64,000 nucleotides of DNA from Rutpela maculata (Eukaryota > Arthropoda > Insecta > Coleoptera > Cerambycidae), in assembly GCA_936432065.2 (NCBI GenBank), contig OW386287.2, positions 76,883,804-76,947,803 on the forward strand, read 5' to 3'. Of this stretch, positions 23,101-35,100 are shown piece by piece. The notes beneath the pieces were generated by a model that was not told the DNA's origin, ran no database searches, and saw nothing but the letters and a program-made list of their open reading frames with translations. How positions within the stretch are numbered: the first letter of the stretch is position 1; each line of letters opens with the position of its first letter. The position numbers and the translations under genes are program-made.

Positions 23101-26100
23101 GGCTTAAATACTCCAGTCACATCTGCTAACAAAATCCAAGTGAGCTGAAATTTTGCATACACCTTTATTTTGAAATTACAAATAAAGTCTCAAAAGTTCC
23201 CAACGATATCTCGCTTGCGTCTTCAGTTATTCAAGGTCAAAGGTAACAGAAATCAATTTTTTGCAAATATCCTGTTTCCTACGGATCGCATGACTTTTTG
23301 TCTATTACAAAAAATGAAGAATAAGAAATTCTCTACAAAAAAGATTATATACATAAAAAAGCCGTTTTCACGCTATATGTCAAAGATAGGACGCAACGTG
23401 CGTTTATTTTACATGGTTTCCTAAGTAGACCTAATTCATGTTTTTGCTTGTTTTAACTAACCGTGACAATGGCCACAAAGTATTGAACAGGACAGCTTAA
23501 CTTTTCTGCACCTGCAATTTGTGTTACATCCTTTAGTGCGAAAGATGGTGTTTAGAAGTACATCTGGCGTATTTTAAAGCAATGAGTGGAAGCGGTAAGT
23601 GGTAGTTTCTTTTATGCGGGCAATTATCCAGAGAAATGAATTGCGCATATTCGAAGTAATTAGTTCTGAACTGTACCATCTAAAAGCTTCAACTCCTGAG
23701 AACTGCTCTAGAATCGTTATGAAAAAAAAAAAAAAAAAAAAAAAAACCGAAACACAAAACGTTAAATTCTGAATCGGTTCTGAAATAACCAAAACACAAT
23801 TTGTTGATTGCGCTTGTAAGAACGGTTCTAGGACTGTAACGAGACAGAACCAAAACAAACCTAATATCTATAAACGGACCGAGCACGATGGCTGTGATTC
23901 AAGGCGTACAAATACAATAGAGGAGTGGGAGACCCTTATTATATCGGATGGACATTCTACAAAACGATGCGCCGTTGATATGGCGATGGATTGTTAGTGT
24001 GTCCTATTAAAGATATAACAAAATAGTCGGTTGTGGTAATATTTTAATTGTTAGTTAAGTACCTGTTATATTATTGATATATATGTTGATATATATATTG
24101 ACAAGCTGTCAGATATACTTTAAGACATAAGCTCTGAGTTAGTAAAGTTCTAATTATAAATCATATACGTTTCATTGGATGCATTTGAGTTGTAAAACCA
24201 CAACAGTCTAGAGTTAGTAGTGGCGCCCAATATTTTTTGTTGGGTAGATGGGATGATTTCTTATTTAAAAAAAATCAGCATTTCTATAATAAAGCTGGCC
24301 CAAATTTCTCTATTACCCCCGTTTGCAGGGGCTACATTTTAGATTAGTCATGACTTTTTATGCTTGAAAAAATAATGGTTCAGGTAGTGAATACGTATAT
24401 AGAAGTGTGAGCCGATATTTTTCCGAAATTCAAGAAACTTTTTCAAACTTTGAGCTGCTGTAATTTATAATAACTAATACTAATAACTAATTACTATGTG
24501 GGAGTAACTTGCAAAAATCTGTAGACAGGGCCGGATTAAGATTTGGCACGTCCCTAGGCTAATGGTATACTTGCGCCCTCTTATTCATAGGCAGAGTTAC
24601 GAACTTTCAAAATTAATGAGCGGGCGGAAATTTTTTTTGATTAGCGGGATAGCGAGATAGGCTCACGGCGTCCCTTCGTGCATTGGCACTGGCACCAATT
24701 AGGCTACAGCCTAATTAGCCTTATGGATAATTAGGCTACAGCCTAATTAGCCTTATGGATAATCCGGCCCTGTCTGTAGAGAAGTACAAATTTTAACCAT
24801 CTAATGGCTGTAAATTGGAAAATATTAACAATAGAGAAAAATAGTTTAAATAAAACTTGTAGCTTTTTCATTTTCAATAATATCGGTAATACCTAATTTT
24901 TGGGTAGAACTAACAAGAAAGGAGATAATTGAGAAAACCCATTTCGACCACCATTTTTTCAACATGGCGGCCATAGCAGCAGGTATTTTTGTGGAAAACT
25001 TTAATGATTGTGGCAACCCTATAAAAACAAAAAATTCCTTGTAGGAATTATTCACGGGTCAAATGACAGATTGACTGAACTTATATGAAAAACAGGGCCG
25101 CGTCTAACGGGGGGCCATTTCGTGTCCCGCATGAAAGCGTACTAGGCCATGGGGCGCCAAAAAGCTAATTTTAAAAAAAAATTGGGATGAAAAAAATTTT
25201 TTTGGGATTTCGAGAAATTTTTTTTCGGATTTCTCCCCATTTCTGCTCATCAAAAAAAAAAGCTCAAAGTCCAGATCCGCCCTTGTTTTGACTGAGCAGT
25301 GCCCACCAAAAAAAGGGCGCCAAAAACTGCTCTCGCACGAAGGCGTCTCATGACCTAGAAGCGGCACTGATGAAAAATGTACCAAAGGATTTTATTGCCT
25401 AAAATTTATTTTAAAAAAGTTACATGCTGAAGTTCAAATATTTCAAAAACCAGTGATTTTTCGAAAATTGTTCGTATCATAGAAGTTGCTTAGAATGTAA
25501 TGCTCCATCACATGCACCTTATTTCAAGGTTCCTGTGATCCAGGATTTGTAGAGTATAAGGTTCCCTCATATTCTGCTTTTGGGCGAGATGTGAGTGTGG
25601 TGATGAAAAGTCAAACTATCCTTGTTCTTCTAACGTGCAGTAATCTCACTCTAGAAGGACAGTCCTTACTGACCCAAAATATGGTCTGAGGTATACTATG
25701 ATCTGTAGTGTTATGTTCTACAACTTATCCTGATTACCGCCATACAAAACAGTGACTCAAATTGCGACGAAAATTATCCCTACCACAAGCAGGTCATTAT
25801 GAGCTCTTTCCACTTACGAGTTCTTTGCTTTATAATAACATTACACAAATTCTTACAATATTTTTATTCAGGTCCTGGTTCTGGTGTGATTTCATACCAG
25901 CTGCTCAATGGCTAATGACACTTTTTGGTGGGGATCATGACTTACAAGGCAACCTTATAAAATACAAATTTTGCCTGGAATTAAACACTGGGATCATTTC
26001 ATGTTTGTAAAAAACTTTAAAATACCTACTAATTTGAACAGTAAAATATAAGAGGATAACGTAATAGCAATTAAAATCACTCTGATATTTGTTAATTATT

Positions 26101-29100
26101 CATAAATCCACACAAACTATACTACTCATGTACTCATTATATATTTTATTAATGCGTGACGTGACGTCAATGGTTAGAGGTAATTTTATTGTTGTTAGAT
26201 TGCTGCCCTGTCAATAACAAATATAATACTAATGTTTTGACGTCTATTGTTTTCCAGTTTGCAAATAAATATTGTATAAATTTTAGGATGTGTGAATATC
26301 CTCGGCCACAACTTTGTTGTTTTTTATGTTAGAGAAAAAATTTAAAAAAGTGTCGGAAAGCTCGATCAACTTTCTTTAGAATTGGTATCTACAAATATTT
26401 TGAAAAAACTGATAATTAGCAAGATTCTTGGGAAAATGGAAGAAATTTCACGTTTTCCTAGAAAATGCATGTGAATCTTAATGGAGCACCTAGGTAATAC
26501 GTGATATTAAGAGTACATCGTAATTGACATTAATTTTAGTTAATTACTGATTAATTGTGGTGACAAAATGGCGAAATATTACCGAAAAAAAAAGTTCTCA
26601 CTTCCGCCCCTTCTATTTCCCTCATTTTTGTCGCAAGACAAAAAATTTAAAAAAAGTTTTAGCAAATTTAGCAATCTATTTAAATTCATTAGAGTAGTTT
26701 TTTGGCCTAGGAGCCAAGGTTAAGGAGTTACCAACTTTTTAAACAAGAAATGTGCAATTTTTGCCGGACATCGTCACATATTTCAGTAAATATCTCCGAA
26801 ACGAAAAAAAAAAAAATCAAAATTCTGATGGAACCAAAAGATTCGTAATGAAACGAACTCGTTTTATGGAATTTTTTTATCTTGGGCTAGCTCTTACCGT
26901 TTCAGAGATATCGGCGAAAAATAGTTAAAGAAAAGCATGCATTTCGGAACCGAAAATAATGTAAAAACATGCAATCTTAAAATGTTCATATTTTTCGAAA
27001 AACACCTGCGGGAGGGCCGTACGATGCCGCGACGCAAAGAGGAAGAGTTCTAGTTGATCCGCATCGTAAATTGCACAAGAGGTAAATTCGGGTTCTGAAA
27101 ATAATCGTCCTAGAACTATCAGAGAACTGTCAGGACTTTGCGCAGTTCCAAATCCGACCGCATCAAAAGCAACTGCGCAAACTCCTGACAGTTCTCGGAC
27201 GGTAATTTTCAGAACCCGAATTTACCTAAGGCAAATCGAAAATTCGGCTCGCCATGAACGAATCAAAAGTGGCATTTTTTGACGTTTAGCGAAAACGGCA
27301 AAACAAAATGTCAGTCACACATGTCAATATGGTAATAGTGAAGTTTGCATTTCATGGCTGCCATACAAATTTACTGCTTGAACTATACTGCGCACGCGTA
27401 ACTATTGACGTTACGGCTTTTAGCGGGAACAACTATTTTCAAATTATAAATTATATTTAAAATTATTTAACGTCCATAAAAAAAATTGCCGTTACATATA
27501 CTTAGTTATTATTAGTCCTAGAATGCAAATTCAATGTAAATACAAATTATGAAATGACCCCATTTCTTTGCATGGTAACGCCATCTATGCCTCCATCTGT
27601 AAAATGACCATTTTTACTCAAAACTCATTTATATATTCTAGTGAATACTTTTTACGGAATGGGCTAGTAGACAATAACGAAAACGACAATATTAATAATA
27701 TAGTACGAGTTCCAAGCGGACAGCGGTGCGAGAGACATCGAGTGTTAATGCCTGGTGCTTATCGGCAGAATAAAACAGTATTATTCTGAATTTAAACTTA
27801 CCATAGTGATTTGGACATATTACTAATAATAACTAATATCTAAAGATAGTCACTGATAATTATAAAACCTGTAAATATAGTATAAGTGGGTATTGAATTA
27901 AACAAGTGTAGTGCATAAGGTAAGATAGGCTTAAGATGGACTCAGAGCCGCCTGATAAACCTCCTGATATACAATCACTGCAAAAAAGCAATGATAATTC
28001 TGCAAAAACAAATACAAATAATATAGACTTTCAAAATAAATATAGACCATGCGACACTAACCCGTACTTCGTGTACGTCGAACATAAAGATAAAAACATA
28101 GGCAGATTATTTCCAATCAGAGTCGGTCACTATTTATTTTCAAACGAGCAATTTAAAAATTCTATTGAGGATATTAAGTCAGTTGGACTTAACAGAGTAA
28201 AAGTTATCTTTAAATCGTACAAAGCAGCAAACGCACTTGTTAATCATGAAATCATGACTTCCAATGACCTTATTGCATATATTCCGAAATTTTTTACTCA
28301 AAAAAAAGGTGTTATCCGCATGGTGGATACGTATTTCACAGAGGAATACTTGATAGATAATATAGTATCTGATGTACCTGTTGTCGAGGTAAAAAGAATG
28401 CTGAAAAAAATTACAGAACAAGACGGTAACACGAAGCTTGTTAAGAGACAGGTAGTTATTGTTACCTTTTTAGGAAACTCAATTCCCAAAAGTGTTAAAA
28501 TAAATTTGGTGAACTTCCCGGTTGAACCTTATATATATCCCGTGGTCCAATGTTTTAAATGTCTTAGGTATGGACATACCATTAACCTATGTAAAAGCAA
28601 TAAACGCTGCAAATTCTGCAGCGGTGAACATGATGAGAATAACTGCGATGTAGACTCCGTATACTGTGTGTTTTGTAAATCCGAGGAACATTCTTCGGTT
28701 GATAAAAAATGTCCGGTTTATCTTAAACAACAAAACATAAAACGTACAATGGCCTCACAAAATATATCTTTTAAAGAAGCAGAAACAATAGTTAACAACC
28801 CCTCGTACGCAAAAGTCACTACAAACAACAGATTTTCTCTTTTAGCGGACCAAAACAATTTCCCTAGCTTACCAAATTCATCCCAAACAATTTCTGGTAC
28901 CCATTCAGATATAACACGCCGTTCCATTAGAAACACTCAACATTTACCAGTAAAACGAAAAGCAAATAAGCCTCTTGAGAGATCCAACGTAGCTCCTCCC
29001 ATGAGAGCAAGCACTAGTAATAGTAATAATAGAAGCCAATGCGTGCTTCCAAACCCCTACCGTGAAGAATTTTTAGCATATAGAGAAACTCTTGTAGAAG

Positions 29101-32100
29101 AAATTTCAAGCTTTATTAACAATTTAATAGTAAGTTTAGTACCTGGTAGTGAAAGTACAATTGTGTCAGAATTAAATGTTAAAGAGTCTCTTTCAAACTT
29201 GTTTACTCATCCAAATTTAACATAATGTATAACACAAACAACAATAAAAAGGATAAACTAGTAATTCTACAATGGAATGCGCGATCTTTGAAATCAAATA
29301 AACACAACTTGGAAAAATTTTTAAACGTAAATATCGTCGATATATTAATAATATGTGAAACTTGGTTAAAGCCAAGCTCTATTATTAGTTTCAATGGATA
29401 TACATTTGTACGTAAGGATAGAGAAAATGGAAAAGGAGGTGTGGGTATTTTAAAATCAAAAAAAATTGCTTTCAATGAAATAAAACTTGTAAAAAATTTC
29501 AATAATAATATTGAAATATGTGCCATCACTCTGATAAATAACAATCTGAACATCGTTTCTGTATATAAACCCCCACATATCATTGCCACCCGTAACGACT
29601 GGAATAATATATTTTCTCAATTCCAAACCTCATCTATAATTGGTGGTGATTTTAACTCTCACCATGGCATCTGGGGATCCCCAATTAATAATAATCAAGG
29701 TATTAGGTTAGCAGATGCTCTAGACAGCACAGATCTTGTTGTTTTAAACGACGGTAGCTCTACAAAAGTCAGCAGACCTAATCAGAATAAATCTGTAGTA
29801 GATTTAACATTAGCTTCTCCTTCTCTATCTCTCACGAGTAACTGGAAAGTATTGGAAGACCCTTTAGGTTCAGACCACCTCCCTATCTTAATATCATTTG
29901 GCTTAGACATTGAATTTATTAATTATAACCCATCTTCGAAATGGAATGACTCGGCTGCCGACTGGATCCATTTCCAAGCAAATCTAGATAACTCTTTATC
30001 CAACTCTCAGTCGTCTGACTCATCTGATAAGTTTTCTTTTCTGATTGATGCAATATCACCTGCTGCGGACATCTCAATGCCAATAAGAAAATTTAACTCC
30101 CATAATCGCACAGGACCCATATGGTGGGATATTGACTGCTCCAGAAAAGCAAAGGAAAGATCTGACGCATTTAAAGAATATAAACGTTTATCTAATTTAG
30201 ACAATTATCTAAAATATCAAAAGTTGGACGCGGAAGCCAAGCGACTTTTCCATAACAAAAGAAGAAGTAACTGGAAATCATTTATTTCTCAACTAAATAA
30301 GGACACCCCCATCTCGGATATATGGAAACGAGTTAAAAAAATAGCCAACAAAACAAGTTCGCCATCTAAAACTTTTCTAACAGAATCATTAGTAGATTCG
30401 GTCTTAGAAAATATTGCTCCACCTTTTGCACAAAATCTATATTACATTCAAAACAAAAATAAAAAAACTGTTCTTGATGAACCTTTTAGTATGGCAGAGC
30501 TTGACTCGGCACTAAGTATTATAAAAAAAAATTCCGCTCCTGGAAAAGACAATATATCTTTCCTAATGTTGTATAATTTAACCTACAATGGGAAAAAAGT
30601 TCTTCTAGATATTTTTAACGACTGGTGGTGTAACAACAAATTCCCTGATCAAATAAAAACTATTGCTGTTTGTCCCATCCTAAAGCCCAATAAAGATGGC
30701 AACAATCCAACATCATATCGTCCTATATCCCTGATGTCCTGTATAACAAAGATCTTTGAGTGAATGATTAAATCACGCTTAGAATGGTATCTTGAACATA
30801 ACTCGCTTATCCCTAGAAACCAATTTGGTTTTCGCAAGGGCAAAGGAACTATTGATGCAGTTACCACCTTAGTCACAGATATACAACTCTGTTTAACGGA
30901 AAATTCTTATCTTGCAGCCTTATTTGTCGATATCAAAGGGGCGTACGACTCGGTCGACCTGTCCCTGCTTCAAAACAAGCTTATACATTATGGCCTAACC
31001 TCTAGTTCCTCAATAAATATTGCGGAACTTTATAATAATAGATTAGTATACTTAAAAGATTCGATAAATAATTACCACGGCCCTAGAATCGCTTGCCAAG
31101 GACTGCCACAAGGCTCTGCGCTTAGTCCGACTCTTTTTAATATTTACACTGCAAACATTCATGAAATATGGGACGAGACAATAACTTGTGTTCAATACGC
31201 TGATGATCTGGCCATTTATTCCACCCAAAAAACATACAAAGACTGTGTCACGGTTCTGAAACACATTATTTACTGCCTCAAATTCTGGCTCATTGATCAT
31301 AACTTTGAATTATCTGAGAACAAGTCCGCTATAATGATATTTAGTCGCCACAGAACTGACCCTGTTACCAGAATTTTAAATTTATGCTCCTATTCAATTC
31401 CACTTGTTGACAATTATAAATATCTTGGCATTATTTTGGACAAAAAATTACTCTGGACTAAACATATAAATTACATTAAAACAAAATGTGAAAAGGGTAT
31501 AAATGTTTTGAAATGTGTCACCAAAGTCAAGTGGGGCTCTGACCCCAAAATCGCGCTTATGTTCTACAAATCCTATATCTTGTCAATATTAGACTATGGT
31601 AGCACCTTATATGATTCAGCTTCTGCCTCTAACCTAAAAACAATAGACAGAATTCAACATAAGGCTTTACGTAAATGTATCGGTGCAATGCAATCTTCAC
31701 CAAATGAAGCTGTCTTGGCTGAATCACAAGAACCACCCCTTCATCTACGAAGGCAGTATCAGGCAAACAAATTTTTTGTCAAAATTCAAACATATAATAA
31801 GGAGTTATACAATAAAGTTTGTTCTTTATCATTAGAAATTCTGACGAATGCATTTTGGGCACATCGTAACAGTCCACCTTTGTCCGAATCATTTTTGGAA
31901 TGTCAACCCTATACCTAGTCTTCCCTCAAAACAATTACTCCATTTTCCACTACGAATTTGGTTTAGGACATATAAAATCAAATGTTTTATTCCCACAATA
32001 TTCAAATAACGATTCGTTAAATTCAGAGATCCTTAAAAAAAGCCTATCTAATGGCCCAACTTTAAATTTTTTTACAGATGGCTCCAAAACTTCAGAAGGA

Positions 32101-35100
32101 ACTGGGTGTGCCTTTTACGTCTCCAGTATGAGCTTAACAGCTACCTTTAAATTATTCAAAGAGTGCACTATATACAGTGCTGAAGCATTCGCAATATACC
32201 AGGCTCTAACCTGGACCTCCGACTTTTATATAATGAAACCGAATCCTGTTCTTAAAAATATCTCCATATTAAGCGACTCTAAATCCGTTCTGTTATCCAT
32301 AAGCAATTTTGGACAAGAGCAATATAAAAACGATATAATTTGTAAAATAAAGCACCAAGAGTCAATAGTTAATGCGGCGGGTTTTGAGGTTAAATATGTT
32401 TGGGTTAAGGGACATACAAATATCATAGGAAATTGTATAGTAGATAATCTTGCCAAACAAGCCGTTAAAGAACGAGGTGTCATTCAGCCTTTCTATCCGG
32501 TGACAGATTTTTTCCATATTTATAGGCAGGACCAAAAAAATAAATGGCAAAATATTTGGGAAGCGTATGTGGCCAGCTCAAAAAATCACTACACAAAAAT
32601 TCACCCCATGCTACCAACTTTTCTTCCCCATATAAGCAGCCACAAAGTATCTAGGTATTTTTCTACGACTATTACCAGATTAAAATTAAACCACGGCCGT
32701 TTTCCACAACACCTGAATCGGATCGGAGTCCTTGAAAGTCCTTTATGTAGTTGTGATAGTGAATCCACTGCAGATCTGAACCATATTATTTTTAATTGTA
32801 AACATAACACCGAGGCTACAACAGAACTTATCAAAAAACTTTCTTCACTTAACATTCAACTTCCCACTAATCTTACTATTTTATTGCATCAAAACAACTT
32901 ACAAATTTTTAACACAATTGTAACTTTTCTGAAAAATATAAAACTGGACCTATGAATCGGAAAAAAAAAAACTTCTTCACATTGCTATAGGTTTAGCTTT
33001 GTTTCACCTCTGTTTTTATCCATGCGGTTTTTCCTCCTATTCCCACCAACCGTGGTCCACCTTTCTGTGAAAAAATGCCCTGATAGACCCCTGGGCAAGA
33101 AATGCGTCTTATACCTTCCTACTTCCTGGCGTTTATTTTACTTCGTTCGTGTTAGGTTAGCTTTGCCTGCGCTGGCTTTATTCACTTTTTGGTTGTTTTG
33201 TTGTTTTTGGTTGTTTATTCATTGAGTATAATTTTTTTTTTGCTATTTTATTTTAACAACAGTTTGTGGCGCATGAGTTTTCATAAACTCGAAGCCAAAA
33301 AAAAAAATAATATAGTATTATAGTATGACTCTCCAAAATGTTATAAATATAATTTAACAGTAATTTTACCGACTATTATTGATTTTATTGTAAAATAAAT
33401 ATGCTTAAAATTAGAATGGATTTAAAATAAGGTAGTTTTCCGGATATCTCGTGACGTATTAGCGTAATAACCTCTAAAACAGGGGCATTTTACATTTGAC
33501 AGTAACTAGCTACGTTGGCACATTTCACATTTCAAAAAAAGAATGTGCACTACTGCTGTCTGAAATAAATTTTAATATTCATTTTTAACATTGTGTCAAA
33601 TACCCAGCAAGTAAATATTTTATATATTCTTAAGGCTGATTGATAATTTGCTAATACAGAATTGTAATGTTACAGAAGATTTGTATGGCAGTACACAGTA
33701 ATCTTACATTATTTATCGAAATATGGCAACATAGCACTCGTTTCTCTGTTCAAGCACAAATGGACCCGTTTAGTGTGACGTCAGATTCTAGGCAACCAAC
33801 AATACAAGTGTGTGTTGCTAAAGATTTTGAGCCTTATGTACGATACATTTAAGGGTTAAAAATATGGCTGTTGATCAGGGCCTCTAATTTTATTTGGTTA
33901 AAACACATATTAATTTAATTGAGTAAATTATATGTAGAACGAATCTAACGTATTTTAAGAATATGGCCTATGAATTGAATTGTCTTAGATATGCCATATA
34001 ATTGAGTAATAACACAAAATTGTTAACAGCAATTTTTGTCATCCTTAATAGCAAGGTGCATAAGAGCGAAAATATTAACTGTAAATTTCGTTATCCCACT
34101 TGTATTGTTGGTTGCATAATATTTGACGTCACTACTAAACGGGTCCATTAGAATCTGGTGATTACGCTATTACGTCATAGAGCCAATAGAATAGCCCGAA
34201 AACTGTTATTTACGTGTAGATGTTATTAAAATTATTAAAAAATAAATTGTATACTTGCCCATTTAAATGTTTTAGTTATCGAGAAAATGGTTCTGGGAGT
34301 TTTAACTGAGACACTCTGTATATTCTCTATTGTAAAAGTAAATATATTTAATTATCTCAAAAAATACCTTTCCTCCTTATGTTCTTGCAACATAAACACT
34401 GCCAGCCATAAAAACATAGGACTTAAAGATAACCAATAAGGCAAATACAACGTGCTTTTGTTTTTCGATGGCACAAAAAAATAATTCAACATTACAGCTA
34501 TAGGACTTATTAATGCTAAAATCTAAAAATAAAAAATATGTATATAAATCCTAAAAACTTATTTAGAATGCCTTACCCACACAAAATTAAAGTTAAGAAA
34601 TCCGTTAATAAGATAATACGAAAATGGCTCAGTACCATACAAACTAGGTCCAGCTCCTCCAAAAACATTGTACTTTATAATGTTAAAAGGAGCAACAATG
34701 AAACGGCCAAATATTAAAGAGTCGATTATTATCATTGGTATCAAAATGACTAGAGCAGATATTGCAGACCAAGCAGTAAAGTCAATATATAGCTTTTTTC
34801 TCAATAACATGTCAAGAACAATAGGTACACCTAGTAGAGCTGAAAAAGGCCATCCTGAAAATTGATTATTAGAGAGGTCCTAAACATTTATATTAAAACA
34901 GATAAGAAATACCTAGTAAGGAACCTAAGGCTGTAAAAAATATTGCTAATGCAAATCTTTGCTGCCACCAAGCAGCGCATGCTGCCGCACATGTATACAT
35001 GGCAAAACTTGAGGGCAAAAAGGCAGTACTGGAAATGAACATTCCTGCAGAAAATAACTGGAAAGCTAAACAGATTCTTCCAATATGCACCCCAAATTCT

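Larger units (their letters stand above)
27706..33305 (+). mobile_element. I-group LINE, nearly full length, with 12-bp target duplication
   Basis: The element starts CGAGTTCCAAGCGG and ends in a poly-A tail at about 33295-33305. The 12 bases AATAATATAGTA occur immediately before it (27694-27705) and immediately after it (33306-33317). The 5' end, two ORFs, 3' UTR and tail are all present, so this is not a 5'-truncated copy. It lies in the ALG9 intron on the strand opposite to ALG9. Confidence 0.9.
8959..34367 (-). other. Giant last intron of ALG9, about 25.4 kb
   Basis: The donor GTATTT follows the GAGGAAAG exon end (34368), and the acceptor is the AATTTCAG ending at 8959. Arg362 is split across the junction. 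The other five introns are only 54-66 bp. I found no host exon inside. The content is two LINEs, a SINE, several hAT MITEs, long inverted-repeat elements and AT-rich filler. Confidence 0.9.

Noticed and set aside
23720..23745. Poly-A tail of a processed pseudogene or SINE
   Set aside because: The sequence before it shows no coding, tRNA or 7SL similarity and no target duplication was found.
29203..29589. 128-codon open frame on the minus strand
   Set aside because: It is antisense to the LINE endonuclease domain, with biased composition and no domain.
34515..34517. Acceptor AG at 34516-34517 for ALG9 exon 6
   Set aside because: It would put the next codons out of frame with immediate stops. 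The AG at 34523-34524 keeps phase and adds ILA, giving an uninterrupted membrane segment.
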